Source: Ascaphus truei (lineage: Eukaryota; Chordata; Amphibia; Anura; Ascaphidae). From it: a DNA stretch of 64,000 nucleotides. This document shows positions 33,770 to 48,399 of this stretch, piece by piece. The position numbers were made by a program, and so were the translations under genes. Positions within the stretch are counted from its first letter, which is position 1, and every line of letters starts with the position of its first letter. The stretch spans positions 1 to 64,000 of the forward strand of contig WSYH01000268.1 of assembly GCA_036426205.1 (NCBI GenBank). The letters are read 5' to 3'. The notes under the pieces were generated by a model. The model was not told where the DNA came from. It did no database searches and worked only from the letters and a program-made list of their open reading frames with translations.

Positions 33770-34115
33770 TACAATTCCTGTTGGCTTCAAGTGTATTAAC
33801 GTAATCGTAATTCCACATTTTTCTTTTCCAAATCTCATTTGTATGTGCAAAGGAACAACGTAGTTGGCAGCGGCAATGTCTATTGCTCTCACTCTCTGGA
33901 ACAGTCTGCCCGTACAGTTCAGAGGCAACTCCCTGGAAATCTATAAAAAAGGCTCAGGACCTACCTGCTTACCCAGGCATTTCATTAATGACCACAACCT
34001 GTCCGGCATTTAATAGCTACAGCACCGTTTTCTTTTTTCCCTTTTGTAACTGTGAAGTGCTTTGAGTCCATGGGAGAAAGTGCTATATCAATAAAGTTAT
34101 TATTTATTGTTTTAA
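33770..34115 (+). mobile_element. LINE 3' end, copy 2 version
   Basis: Counterpart of 15,925-16,292, followed by the L2-like tail and a ragged (ATAC)n array to 34,436. Confidence 0.55.
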
Positions 34116-34997
34116 TAATGTGAAAATGTGCTCCAAGTGCACTGCTCTTAGTTATGAAATAATACTTTGTCCAACGTAATTCCACCACTTACTGGCATAA
34201 CTTAGATTGTAAGCTTTCAGAGCATGGAACTCCTTTTCCTAATGTTACTTTTGTGTCTGAAGCGCTTTGTGTTATTTATCATTTTTATTTATATGATTGT
34301 CACGTATTACTGCTGTGAAGCGCTATGCATTAATGGCGCTATAAATAAAGACATACATACTTACATACATACATCTACATAACATACATACATACCTCAT
34401 ACATACATCACATACTACATACATACATACACATATAATGACTTCTCTAGCTCCCCCTGTTCTTCTTTTCTGAACATTTTCCTAACTATGTGACTGGCAA
34501 CGTATAACTTGTTATGCTGAAATCCTGATACTTATTGCTAACTTTGTCTCTTACATAATAATGAACTTTTGATCAACAATGGTTCCTGGTCGGGATTTTA
34601 CATCTTGTAGTGCAGTAGAATTGTGTTTCACAGGTAAGGTGGGGACCTTTTTTTTAATACACAAGAATGTATGTTTTATTTTTCAGCATTTGAAAGTTCC
34701 CATCATATCACATAACGTCCTCTACCCCTCTCGCAGAGGAGTATGCTACTGTATTTTTCCTATAATAATGCTTCTTCTGTCCTTTCTTCCTCTTTCCACC
34801 TTGGAAGCTTCATTCATCTTTCAGAAACAAGCCACTAGAATTATACCTCAAAGGTGAGTACACATAGGTTTTCTGCTGCATTTAGTAAGGAAAGTGCTTT
34901 TGGATTGAAATGCAATATATGATCATTCTAAATGATAATTACTCTAAAATAGCATTTGAGAAACAGTCCACTGTGCAGCTTAGAGTTAGCAGTCTTA

Positions 34998-35282
34998 GGC
35001 TGTGATTATACAGGAAAAATGCCCGTCTGAAAAACATAGCAGCCGCACATACAGTACTTGTTGCTGCGGGCGGCGGCTGTCTCTGGCGCGTTCTGCAGAT
35101 TTGTTCTTGGCTGGCGACAGCCGCGTCACGTGAGCGTTTCCAGCCAATGAGGGCGAACCGCTCACGGCCACGCCTCCTTGCACGGCTCCCTGATATAATC
35201 ACTATGCTGCTCGGCGGCACGTAGGTGACGTCACAGAATAGCTCTACCGCCGAGCAGCACTTGGTATAATTGAGCCCTAAGA
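34998..35282. mobile_element. CRE/E-box MITE, copy 2 version
   Basis: Counterpart of 17,191-17,480. TGACGTCA and the GCTGCTCGGCGG / CCGCCGAGCAGC hairpin are preserved. Confidence 0.55.
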
Positions 35283-36688
35283 CCAGATTGCCACCATTCC
35301 AAACTCAAATGATAGAAGTCTCTGGGATTCTAAAGATGCTCCCAAAGTAACATTACGGCCAAAAATCCCCATTAACTTCAATGGGGATTTTAGACGAAAC
35401 CTGGCCAAACTGTCACAATCGGTAAGTAAAGTATGATCCCCTATGTGTCTTATCTGTGATGAGAAGTGATGTTTTGGGGAGGTTATCAGGAGGCAGGGGT
35501 TAGAAAATCCAGATAGGCAATTTCTATTTTATTAGGACTGCAGACCTCACAAATCCCTCTTTATCGTCTCACAGGTTCTCAACCATGCAAATCATATTTG
35601 TTATCAGAAAAGTCAGTTCAAGATAAGGTCAGAAGCAGAATGGTTTTAGATGTGACAAGTTCTGAGCCACTGAGAACTGTAACAACCAGCAGGACACAGT
35701 GTGGAGTAAAGGTCTGAATCGGCTTCTTTGTACGCTTTCATTACCAGTAAACTGGTTTTGTTCTGCTCTTAATGTCCCCTTCATATCAACACTGGTAATT
35801 CACGTTACAGCCGACAAATCATCCTACAGATCAACACGAAATGTTCCCCCTCATATGAAAAAAAAAAGGTTGAGCCTTAACAAGAAATCCCAGGTCACAA
35901 AAACTCATGAAGCTCTCATGGTCCATCAGCCAGATCAGTAAATAGAAAATACCAGTGGAGCCCCCCAAGGCAAACGCTTTTCCTCGGCATCCTAGAGCAA
36001 TTTCTTCCTCCGAAAAAAAAAAGTGTGATTTACATGACTTGCGGATTTTATTGAGAGGAACTGGATGGATTTTCTCCCGCCGCTATCTGAATTTTATTAG
36101 CGTGCTGTTTCTTTCGTGCTCAGCTGGTCTAGGTAGTCGCAGACTCACAAGGTTAACCTGTACGCTGCTGCAGTGGCTGTAAACATTGAAAAGGCAGCTT
36201 TCTACGGCATATGGGAGGGAGGGGATCATGGCCCGATTTTAGGATAAACTAGTTGTCTTGCCAAATTATTTGTTCTAAACAGATCACCACACGCAGAGTA
36301 AAGTAAAGCATATGTCATGTATTACATCACCATAAGCACCATGTCGGTCCCCGGAGGCTTGGTTGCAGGGCACCACCCACCTACAGGAACCTTACTTGTT
36401 TTATTACGGATTGTCGCCTTTGGTTTAACCCTTGTTAGAAATAAGCTGCGAGAATCCCCTTTGTGCAAGTGCACAGAACAGGGAAGCAGAACGCTGTCTC
36501 CTGAGCTGAGGGACCAGATAATGAGCTGAGATCAACAAGTTCAGGTGATGTTTTTGGGATGACAACATCAATAGGGAAAGGTGGGGTCAGTGTGTAGAAT
36601 TGGGGTTACCAAGCTCTCACCAGACACGGGTAAAGTATTTAAAAGAGCAGTCCCACGTAGCTGACCATAAACCATTTTGATTCAATCA

Positions 36689-36918
36689 ATTAGAGTGTAA
36701 GCTCCTCGGAGCAGGGACTCCTCTTTTTGCCTTTGGGGGGGGTGTCATAATGTACTTTTATGTCTGAAGCACTTATTCCCATGATCTGTTATGTGTATTA
36801 TTTGTTATTTATATGATTGTCACGTGTATTAATGCTGTGAAGCGCTGTGTACATTAACTCCTCTTCCATAGTGTTACTTTTATGTCTGAAGCACTTATTC
36901 CCATGATCTGTTATGTGT
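36689..36918 (+). mobile_element. L2-like tail at the copy 2/copy 3 junction
   Basis: Counterpart of 18,913-19,104 with an extra tail repeat (AACTCCTCTTCCATAGTGTTAC). It is followed by AATGTGAAAAACCAACGTTC, the identical junction string found at 19,105. Confidence 0.6.
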
Positions 36919-37899
36919 AATGTGAAAAACCAACGTTCAACCATCCGCGTACCGCACAATAAATATCCAAAAACACATCTCAACCCTACTACCCACCTCT
37001 TCTAACCCCCAACAAACCCCCACAACAACAATACAGTAATTGTTTTTTTATTAAACCATGGCGTCGCTGGCGAATATGTGCGTGGGAGAGGTGCTCTCGT
37101 TGGCAGCCAGTGCATGAATCAGCGATCATGCACGCGGGTGAGGGAACTTTGAGCAGAGGTGAGAATCTCACGTAAGTGTTGGTCATTTTACTATCACATG
37201 GCTTCAGAGTCCTTATCTAATTAACCGTGTATAACAATAACTGACAAAAACTCGCGGCGAACATGCCAAGCGTGAGATTTAATCAGGCACTATGAGAACA
37301 GGCCCCCCTAAGTGTTGTGTAGAAGCCATGTGTTCTTTAGGGCTCAACATTGAAAAAAGGCTTTTTTTTGTCACCTTTTTATAAACCATTAATTTTCTAG
37401 TACAACGACTTCAATCTCAGGGCTGATTTTCTTATAGCATTCAGAGGACTTCAGTAGAACTTTATTTTCTTCAGAGAACGATTCAGCATGACTTTCCACG
37501 ATGATTGTCATTTGTGGTTCCAGAACCCCCAAATCATATATAACTGCCCATGAGGTGTATTTCGCATTTAACCTAGTAGAGGAGATGCATCAACACAAGG
37601 AAAAGTGTATTTTGGAACATGTTGTGTAACCCCCTGTCCGCTCCTAGGTAGTTTTACATCAAGTTTCAACTTGGCTTGCTCAGTGTTGGTTACCTGTCAG
37701 GGAGCTGGATCCATGCGTATGGGCGTTGGTTACATGTTCCAGGGTGCTGGATCATGCGGCTGGGAATTGGTTACCTGTCCAGGGGCAGGCTTCCATGTGG
37801 GGCAGGGCGTTCGTTACTTTGTCGGGGTTAGGGGTATAAAGATATGACATATTTGGGCGCTCCCCAAAGTACAAAACAACCAGACAGGTAAATCATAAC

Positions 37900-39250
37900 T
37901 CATAATAGATCGAAAGGGAGAGGCATCATAGAAACAACTCACAGACGACCAGGGTAAATTGTAATAAGCAGGAGCCGATATATAAGGAAGTTTGTGTGGG
38001 CAGGCAACCAAAACCTACACCAAACTGAGATAAGTGTAGCGCTACAGGAGAAGCTTCCAAACAGAATTAATACCTTACCAGAACGAGGTAAGGGAAAACG
38101 GTCTGTATTTGATGAAAAATATATAGAATTCTCTTAAAATAGAGAACCGCTATATAACCGACTTCTAACTATCTTCCCAAAATACCCAATCACTAACTAA
38201 TCCACAGGCAGGCCTACGTATATCTTTTAGGTATCCATTCACTTGCACAAAACCTGTCAGCTATCTGATGTCTTCCTCTCAAAGTGTGACCGAATCAGAG
38301 ATCATCTTAAAGGACACCCGCGCGTGATGTCATCAGGATCTTAGAGATTTTCAAATGGAACAATGATCAATTAAGTACTAGTGAGTTGTGATGTGACAAT
38401 CGACTATATAAACACATCAATAGGGCACCGACAGGGTGGTGAGGCTATCAGGGAAGTTTTAACAGAATGATCCAAATGCCTGCCTCCAAGCGATTTTATT
38501 TATGATAGTGTTGCTTTACTTTTAGATTACAGATGTTTCTTCAATTTTATGGGACATCTTCTTGCATAACCATCGCGGACCACCATGGGGACCAAAATCG
38601 CGCCAGGCTATGCAAATCTTTTTATGGGGTGCGGGAAGAGGCCAGGCAATATTTGGCCTCAACAGGACCCGGCGCAGGTTGCCTTTCGGTGACGTTTATA
38701 GATGATGTTATTGATTATTTTTGAAGGTGTTATAAAAAGTTTTAATTATTTATGTTTTTTAAAAACAATCAGCCTAAAACTTAAATTCCAACACACTTCA
38801 GTGGCAGTAGTAGTATTGACCTTTTTTAGACTTAACAATTTTTAATGAAGAAGGAAATAAAACACAAGCCTTTTTTAAAAACCAGTTGACGAGACAAACA
38901 ACTTTTATCTTAACAGAAGCTGTCACATCCACGGATGGATAGAAAAATCCCACCAGGCCAAGTTTAGGGGATGAAAAAAGAAATTGCTCAGATGATCGAA
39001 ATGGTTTGAAGCACAGTCACAATGTTCTCGGACTGAAAAAACAAGTTCCTTGAAAGAAAATACAAACAAGATAATATATGTGTGAGCCCTTAATAAAACG
39101 TGGAGGATTAGAAAGGGAAGAAATAATTACTAGCAGACAGGGGATCTTAAATAATAAAATCACTAAATAAATAAACTCAATGGGATTAACATTCTGCTGG
39201 TGTGTTCCCGGTGAGCCTGAGGAAGCCTCCAATCGCAAAACGCGTTGCTC
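37900..39250 (+). pseudogene. Penelope-like RT fragment, copy 3 version
   Basis: Counterpart of 2,340-3,640. GGACCACCATGGGGACC is at about 38,578 and TATAGATGATGT at about 38,697. Heavily frameshifted. The hammerhead-like string is at about 39,216-39,248. Confidence 0.75.
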
Positions 39251-40534
39251 TAATGTTCGTTGAAGATCTTATATGCGACCACGTGGCTTCCATATCTGAA
39301 GGAGCGTCCTGCAGGTCACACTACGCTAACAAAGCCAGGAACTGACCATCAATCCAAACGCGTGACGCGAGGAGGAGAGTGGCTGGGGGTACGGTGCAAC
39401 CGCAGCCAGCGGGAACAACCAGCATATGTAATACCATGTGGTGCATTTATTGTGGATGGTTTATTGATGTGCAATAAACGTTGAAGTTTGAAATAAAAAA
39501 CGAGCACTGCTGATCCCGAGTAATATATGATTTGCCTCACCCAACGCCCCTCTTGTAACGGGGAGGGAAGAAGCCCAGAACGGGGGAACTGTAATGAGAA
39601 CCTGCATTGCATACCGCCGCCCACAGCAGTAACGATACACAAACACCACTTGGGAATATCTCTGACGGGGATGAACCTAGTTGTATGCCATAAAGACAAC
39701 TGCCCAACTGCGAACTTTACTCACACTGGGCCGATGTAGTATTATCTATTTATATATTTATATGTACATCAACCACGAACCCCTCCTGCACCCAAATTTT
39801 TTTTCTGGCGGAAGTGGTCACCATCTACCACAAAGATCCATCTTGGACCAGATGTACACAGGGCCGTAGTGAGCATTCATTTGTATATCATTTTGTAATT
39901 TTCCACCGTCCCACTAGACCCGTCCTTTACTGGATTTACTCTGTTAAAAAATTGTACTGTATTGTCATCTGGCACTACTTATCCCTATCCCTCGCATCCC
40001 TACTTTTTGTCTATTAGTTTTAACCCAGGCAAGTTGAGTCAGTGATGTACTGGTGCTGCATCTGTATTATAATTTCCTGCAATGACATGACTATCACTGG
40101 GCAGATGGGGTGGGACTACTGTATGGATCCTCTAGTCACCCAGAACCATGTGGTGGGGAGGGGTGTTACGCTCTGTGGTCCCACACATTTAACCCTAAGG
40201 AACCAAGTAATCCCAAAGGGGGGGTTACACTTCATTTGTTGTTGTCCATGTAAGAAGCTTGTTATTTAAGTTGCATACAATCGGGCTCAGACTGTGATTA
40301 TTTGGTAAGACTCAGTAGATTGTTTTTCAGTGCCAATAAAAAGAACAAGCAATATTCCTACTTCTACCTCGTTTTTGCTACTAGGTTATCTGAATACACC
40401 TCCTAATATTATTTGGTATTCAGCACTCCAGAGATACCCGCTTTAAAGTTACACGATAGAGTACAAGTAGACAGAGCAGGATTTTTACACAGCTGGGGTC
40501 GTGCTTTTTAAAACAAATACGCAGGACCCCACTC

Positions 40535-40805
40535 ATTACGGCGGGTTCCGTTCCACGCCACCAAACCGGAAATCGCAGAAAGACGGAACATAGACATTTA
40601 CTATCCACCGGCGATTTCCCGTCTCTCCTACCCCTCTCCCTTCTGCGCATGTGCGGACTCGCCCCCCCCCCCCCTACTGCACGCCACTACTACGCGCATG
40701 TGCGCGGACCAGCGTCCGCCCTTCTGCGCATGCGCGGACTCGGCACCCCCCCTCTTCGCGCAATCGCGAACTCGGGCGCCCCCCCTTTCGGAAACGAACA
40801 CCCTC
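40535..40805. repeat. GCGCATGCGC minisatellite, copy 3 version
   Basis: Almost base-identical to 22,735-23,000, including its differences from copy 1. Confidence 0.7.
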
Positions 40806-43272
40806 CGATCCAGGATTCGTGTCACACAAATAAGTTAGAGCAAACTAAAAACAACTATACACACCGGAGCCAACACTGTACATCGTCAGCAGTCCCTATC
40901 TGAGGGCTGGAAGGCAGGCCCCTTACCAACCTTTTGACACAAGGTCCAAAGAGAGGGTACCTTAGTACCTTATGTGATGGTGGGGTCGGTTGGGGGTGAT
41001 CCCCTCGTGCGGGTTCCAGGGAGGGTGCTGTCTCTATCCCTGGGATCCATACTCGTGCACGCACAGACATCTCTCTCAGTGCTAGAAATCCTCCTGCATG
41101 TATGCTGCAGGCTTTTTAAAGGAGCTAACAACCAGCTGAGCATGTTAATTAGGAACAATCCCCTGGATTCCCAGTGCTGGGCTCAAGCTCTCTTCACTGG
41201 TTTTCCTGCGAAACTACTTCAACAGGGAAGGTAACCTCTTACAGCTGCCATTCAGTTTCAATCATCCTTCAGTCAGTGTACTCAAACAGCTCATGTATCT
41301 TATATTACTAAGAGTTTATTATATCGTTACCAGTTTGCAACTGAAACTGCTGGAAATATTGTCAACATATTATCACAATGAATGGAAGTGTTTGACAAAG
41401 ATCTTGTACTGCTGGGGGAGTATGCTGAATCCTGCTATAGAAACTCAGGATGCTGAGTATATTAAAACTCATTAAACATGGCATTCGAGTTGAATTAAAA
41501 AAAAATGTAGTAGTATTCAAATATTGCAAATCTGATATATTTTTCAAAAAATACACATGTAGGATATTACCTGGATGCTTCTTTATGTTCTACAACTCCC
41601 TATTTGGATAAAGTCCCTATGAGATGACAAACGCGTTTGGTGCGTTATCTCTCTCCTCACCACTGTAAATTGATTAATACATTTAACTTTACATGGAGTT
41701 GCCCTGAATTTATTCTTCCTTCATGGATGGATCCTATGCTGTGCTCCTTTGTTCACCAATTTTGTATGCTGATCTACCCTACAGGACTAGCACGTTCCTG
41801 GAACCTAGGAACCTCGAATCTACCTGACTTCTTACGGGCAGGTAATGGACTTTGGCCCTCAATGTTTAAACTTATACCCTATTTGAGATTATTGTGGGGT
41901 TTTAATACACCAAGACAATGGGATGCGGTGGTCAAGTGGACACTGCTAGGTCTGGTTGACGCCTGGAATATGTATTTTTATGGATTGCTATACACCGCAT
42001 GTATGTGTCCAGTCTTTGCCGTCTCGTATGAACTTTTATACTGCATGATTATACACTTGTATTGAGCACCATCTCTCCACACATCATTCATGAGTATATT
42101 AAACTCATTAAACGTGGCATTTAGAGTTGAATTTTAAAAAAAATATGTAGTAAGTATTATCAAATATTACAAATCTGATGTATTTAAAACAAAATACGCA
42201 TGTAGATATTACCGATGTTTTAAATGTTCTACAATCCTTCTGACAGTGAAGATTAAGACAATGTTCAAAATAACACGAGTACGGGCACAAGTCACGATCG
42301 AAGGAATATTCAACGACAAGGAATGTGCAGGGGGGGTGTTGTCATACAGTGATAGCAAACACTAATGTTCATAGGACTATCCCATACATAGCCTTAGCAA
42401 GAGAGAATGAGTATGCAGAAGACGATGGGGGGGGGCCCGCGTCGGCTGGCGCCCTGACTCCACCATCCCCACAGCAGGGGTGCGGCTGCTGGCTCTCACT
42501 TCACAAGGGTCACCCAAGCATGGGGCGGAGAATTTGGAAGAACACCAACCTTTCTGGGACAAAATGTGAAAATGTAACTCTTTGCCATCTCAATGTGCAA
42601 CTCCACTGAAATCAACACGGATCCACCTGCTGTCCAAATGGTCTGACGAAGCGAAGAAAAAGGGCCACATGTTATGGAGCCAGAAGGAAGCTCAAAAAGA
42701 TGTTGCAGCTGCTGGAGAACAGTATATAAGGTCTGTTTTCAGAAGAGGAATAAAAGAAGAACGAGGACTAATTTTGATGCACATCTTCCAAGCTCTCAGT
42801 TTATGTCAAGTTCAAATGCTCTCCAATAGGTTCAAAATCTCTTCATGGATGAAAATCATAACATGGAAATGTACTGCACATGGAACAACAATCTAAAACT
42901 CTCTGCTTCGCCGCATGTACTTCATAAGGAGAAAACATGTAGCTGCAGTGTACGCTGTACCATTGTATAGCTTGTGAGATACATTCAGAGTATTAGCATC
43001 TGTATTACATCTACTATGTAACTATGGCCTGGGCACAGAGTTATGATGATAATACATGGTTACATTAAATAACAGAGTTTAACAGTTAATCATTTACAAA
43101 TTATTTTGGTGGACAGTTGGAGAGATATATGTTATGGGCGTATGCAATGGTTACAGACACATTAAAATGTGAGACAGCAGAGGTTTGAAAGAACTTACAC
43201 TGGATGCGGCTTTGAAGAGTCTCTGGCATTGTTAGTATGCAGTATCTTATAGTAGTTATATTAAGAGAACAA

Positions 43273-43803
43273 TGTATGTGTATACAGGAAGAGCAATATG
43301 TACCTTCTATATTTTGTCCAGATCAAAGGACAGGAAACAATGTACTTTCAGAGCATGGTTTTATTACAGGGGAACAAACATGTACAGGGTTAACTCATAA
43401 CACAAACAGTATCAAAAGACCTAACTCCTAACTCCTTCCGTAGAGTACTGACTAATACTGCTTAGTCCTAACTAATATCGGGGAGAACTAAAACTCTTCC
43501 CCACTTTACCCAGTGTACCTATCCGAGCGGTCTCCTTCAGTCTCTCATAGGGCTGTCTGTGTGTGCCTTCAATCAGTATAGCAGCAGCGTCTCTCACACC
43601 CTCTCTGTATAACTCTCAACAGTGTGTGTCTGGCAGCATGGGGGGGTGGGGGGGATCTCTGTATCACTTCCTGACTATACAGGCTAGTCTAATTACTTAT
43701 TAAACTCACAGCTGAACAACCCTTTCCAAGAATGATTAACTCTGAGAGCTGTAAACTCCCACAACTGCCCCATTCTATCCCTAGAGGGCAGTTATGCACA
43801 CAT
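43273..43803 (-). mobile_element. Minus-strand LTR, copy 3 version
   Basis: Counterpart of 7,557-8,077. The G run is interrupted by a T here (GGGGGGTGGGGGG, about 43,640). Confidence 0.6.
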
Positions 43804-43894
43804 ATCCTCCCCCCCAGCGAAACATGTCCTGTGGAGCGGCACCGTGCACTTATCCCATGCACCAACCTCTTTGCAGACATGTCTGACATCCACC

Positions 43895-45058
43895 TCTTCT
43901 TAACGTTTTCTTCATTAGACCTCTCTGTGAGCAGTAATAGAGTCCATTTTAGTGTCCACTCAGTCTTCAGAGCTTCAGAGCTCTTCGTGACTAGGTCAGC
44001 TTTTATTTCTCTGCCTTCTTGCGGCCAGCACGCTCAAACTCCAGTTCCTGCCTCAGGTCTTGAACGCTGGTCCTTCTATACTTCTTTTCTGGCTCAAGGC
44101 AGACCTGGCCAATTCAATTCCTCGAGGGCCTTCATCTCTTCCTGGTGCTTGCTCTGCGTTTGTGTGTGTGCGCATCCTTCGATTTTGGATCTCTCCTGTA
44201 GTTTTTGTCCTAGGAATTGCTGCTGGCTTCTGTTTCCATGCCTCTATCTCCTGGGAGTACGTGATTTTTGGTGATGGAGCAGGCTCTCTGCTTCTCCAGA
44301 TCTTTCTCCAGCTGAGGTTGTCCTCCTTTTATGCTTTGAGGGTTGCTGGGAGGTGGTTGTTCAGTTATCCACTTTAGGCTCTAGAATCCTTTTATTCCAA
44401 CTTCATTTTCAGATTCCAAGTTTGGACATTTTTATTTTTTTTCGTATTCTGCTTCCAGTTGATGCTTGGGTAAGGCTCAGGTGGCCTTCAGCTCATCAGT
44501 CTTCTTTACTTTACCCACTCTGTTTTAACGTGCAGACCTCTCGCTGAGAAACTCTCTAGCTTGCCGATGAGGCGTTTGACGTCTTTGTGGGGACGCCTCA
44601 TAGAAACCGTTTCCAGTCAACACTCTTTTGGTGCTACTCACTTGATTAGTCTCTGCTTATGGGGCGGTGGATCAGTAGACCTTTTCATACCAAGGCTATA
44701 GTACTCCGTGTCGATTGGCTCCAAGCTCTCTTTGGTTGTAGTCCACCTCTGGTCTCTTACTGATCCAACGGGGTAACTTACTTTCCCTGCAAGCTTCTGT
44801 TGCACATGGAGGTTGTCCTTTCACGTGGGGCCACATAGGAGTCCTCATCGTCCTCTCTGAACTGCAAAGAATGGGCTGAACCGTAGAAAACCCAGCGCGA
44901 ACCCTGCCCCACAAAAAGTTACATTCGCAATGGTTCCCGCATTCCGAGGGCAACTCCCTCCTTGAGAAAGGGCAGTACATGCCTGAAATGTGGGAGGAGT
45001 TCTTTAATTTTTTGTTTGTCCTGAGTGTTCCCCCCTTTTTTAATGTAACACAATACAA
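43895..45058 (-). pseudogene. Coiled-coil/myosin-rod-like remnant, copy 3 version
   Basis: Counterpart of 8,171-9,229. The longest minus-strand frame is 120 aa. Most indels are shared with copy 2. Confidence 0.5.
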
Positions 45059-45990
45059 CTTTAGTTTTTATTTTTACCTGGTGAGTCCCTGTGTTTCGGA
45101 TAGGCTGCGGCATCGATATTCATTTGTTCTCTGATGCTCCAGATCGAGCTCGCGCCGGGAGTGACAATCACATCGTGTGCGCACGCCGTGACACGAGGAT
45201 AGAGAGTGAAGAGCAATAACAAACGGAGGACGGACTGCATCGGAGTATTTGCAACTCCAGGCTGATCTGTCTTGCTGCACTACAACTACATGGACAATAC
45301 TCGTCATACAGTGGCAGTCAATACTCTCCAGTTATCTCCTCCCCTCTGATGCTCCTTACCTCCATTTGTTTATCGTAGGCAATGCCATTAGGGTACATTA
45401 CCTTTGAGCTTGTCAGTCTCGTTTGTCTCTTCCGCTCCTTTACACAGACAATGGATTCTCCAGATCCTCCCATTACCTCCGTACATGCTGCCTGTCAGAC
45501 TGGGAAGGCTCTGCCACCGCACTGTAATCTCTCGCCAGCTCACTCAGGACCGGTCCTTCCTCTCTCTGCTACTCGGAGGTCTCTCTCGGGATCACGTGCT
45601 CCTCCCAGCCTTATCTCTTTGCCACCTCTCCTCAAGATGTCATCTCCCAGTGCTATGGTGCTCAGTCCTTCCGTGCCTCACAGCATTGGTTGGATGGCAT
45701 GTCCATCCATATGCTTAGGTGTGTCCTTCGGCATGTAGAGAATGATAAGTGTGTGTATTATACATACAAATAATAGTACCGTGTCTTTGACCCCGCAATC
45801 CTAAGCCAATTCAAACCAGTGGTTTCTGGAGTTGCTCCATGTTCCCCTGATGTCTGTGACCTCCCTATTTCCTGTGGGGCTGCCATGGCAACGGGTCGCA
45901 ATATTTGTTTGCCGGACAATTAGGGGCCGATGTGTGCATCCAAAATGTGAGTTTTAAAAAGTACTACTAAACTTTAATAAAACGCTGCCG

Positions 45991-46441
45991 TTGATGTAGG
46001 AAAGGTGGTTGGATGTAGGAAGGTTTGTTGGATGTAGGAAGGTTGTGGATGTGGGAAGGTCGTTGGATTAGGAATGGTCGTTGATGTAGGAAGGTCGTTG
46101 GATTGTGGTGAAGGTGTTGATGTAGAAGGTCGATGGATGTAGGAAGGTTTGTTGGATGTAGGAAGGTCGATGGTCGTATGGATGTAGGTAGGGTCGCTGT
46201 GATGTTTGGAAGGTCATTGGATGTAGGAAGGGGTCGTTGGTGTAGGAAGGTCGTTGGATGTAGGTAGGTCCGTTGGCTGTAGAAGGGGTCGGTGGATGTA
46301 GGAAGGGTGGTTGGATTGGAAAGGTGGGGTAGGTAGTCTTGGAGAGAAGGTCATTGGATGTATAAGGTCTTGGAGGTAGAAAGGTCCGTGGATGTAGAAA
46401 GGTCGTTGGGATGTAAAGGTGTGGGATGTGGAAGGTCATTA
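45991..46441. repeat. 18-bp minisatellite, copy 3 version
   Basis: Shows the same irregular unit lengths as copy 2, almost base for base. This is strong evidence that the two arrays come from one error-bearing source. Confidence 0.85.
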
Positions 46442-47090
46442 TGAACGCATAGGTTTATAAAAAAAATGTGTTTATAATTTGATGGATGCTCACATGTCAC
46501 ATACCAGATTGATATAATTTACAATGAAAACAGAATCCTATGTATTATGTTTTTATTTATAACGATGTATTAATATAATAGCGTCCATATTATAATAGCC
46601 ATTCGGGAAATAATAGATTTTTGTAAACCTATATAATGAACACTCCGTGGGCCAAAAATCAATTTTGGCCATAAATACATAGCAGCCTATTGTGTGCTAA
46701 ACATATAAATTCTTTTTCGGCAACTTTAAATTGCTAGGTAGAGATTGAAACAGTATTTGTTTGCGCACACAGGCATGCAATTTTTGTACGCCCCTTATCC
46801 ATCTGTGCGCCTGCACATCCCATTTGTTTGCTACACAATATATCTGACTAAAACCATTGTTTGTTGCTTAGGCAGGCGTGGTCCACGCCCAGTCCTCCTC
46901 AAGCCCACCCCCTCCCCCTCCTCCCCTCCTACTGGTCAGGTTTTCATAATTCTGTGCTTCACACAGGTGGCTCAATCATCTCAGGACTGGATTTGAGCCC
47001 GACCTGCTTAAGACACACATAGAAACGGAGTTTTATATCTGGACATAAACACTTTAATGAGCCCCAAATAGCTGTTCTGTGAGTAGTGTC

Positions 47091-47288
47091 AGGCTGCGCT
47101 TATAGCGACAGCGCCGGGACGTCAGGCGGCGGTCGCTGAAAAATCAATAGAGATGACTTCGCAGGATCCCGACCGAGCCGTCACTATCACGCCCGCGCAA
47201 GATTACTAAGCGCACGCGACGACGTCAATAACATTTGTTTTGACGCGATGCGTCGCATCGCTGTGTGCCGTCATATAGAGCGCAGCCT
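47091..47288. mobile_element. GGCTGCGCTTATAG MITE, copy 3 version
   Basis: Identical in its visible differences to 29,291-29,488. Confidence 0.7.
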
Positions 47289-48399
47289 TACTGGCTCTGC
47301 ACTTCTGTAACCCAGGCTGTGCGGGAAAGCTGTGTAATGCGGCAGGCATATGCTTATAGGGCCCGTTTTGATATGGACTAGAAAAAAAGTGACACACTGT
47401 GTAAATGGGGTAGTGAGGGGGAGCACAATGGGAGTATGATGGATGAGAGAGCGAGGCAGGTTTTTAAAAGAGAGGGGCCACGCAAGACCGTTGAGAGGGG
47501 GGGCAGTGGAAAACTGTATCCTGGGCCCCCGGGAAAGTTGTCTGCAGCCCTGATGCTGGATAATGGGCAGGGTTTGCAGTCTGTCGAGACATGTGAATGT
47601 GCTCACAAGTGATATTGTATTTGCTATTTTCTTTTAAGAAGTTACCAAAACAATAGCTTTTTACTGGGAATCAGTGAGATCCGGGAGACCCCCTATTTCA
47701 TGTAAGTTAAAAAAAATCTATCTCAGGGTCGGCGCGAGGGGGGGATGTGCTTGTAATTATAAGGCCAAACATTTTTATGTTACCCTCCCCCTCCTGACTA
47801 TAATCTCTAATGTTTCTTAAAAAGCTGTGTTAATATATCCATGCCAACTACTCTCATACTGAACATAAAACAGATATTCATGTGTGTGCAATTGCAAGAC
47901 ACACTGCCAAACAGGTGAAACTTCCCCCAAAAAGGCTGTGTCCATTGTTTCAAATATTTACGTACCCCTTCTACCTGCCCATTCATCCCCACTGCTGCTG
48001 ACACCTAATCTCACTAGTGTCTCTGACAAAATGGAGGCGATCTTATTATTCTGTTTTATTGCACTTTCTTCCTCTGCTCTCTTCCCTTTTCCAGATCCCC
48101 AGGGTCCAACTTGGAAACAAGTTAACCTTCCCTGCTGGAGACAACTTCCCTGCCACATTGCATGTTACCATGAAAGGATAAGAAGATCTGGGCACTGCAC
48201 TTCTTCTCATCTCTTTTCAGGTCTTCGTTAGTTCTAATAACCAAAATGATTGGCATTCTGTAATACCATGACTACTAGAGACTTTTTCTCTTAAATTTTC
48301 TTTTTGGGAAATGTTGAACGTTGACCTTCCTCACACTTTTGCTGGGTTTAGCATTATGTAAAGGCACTGACTTTTATGCTTGACACATTGCGGCCTATC

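Larger units (their letters stand above)
19105..36918. repeat. 17.7 kb tandem unit, copy 2 (indel-rich)
   Basis: Collinear with 1,381-19,104 over its whole length (17,814 bp). Differences are mainly one- to few-base insertions and deletions at a density of several per 100 bp, in repeats and unique DNA alike, with few clean substitutions. Every coding remnant is more fragmented here than in copy 1. A unique GCCTTTGGGGGGGG insert sits at about 36,728-36,742. This pattern suggests raw long-read sequence. Confidence 0.85.
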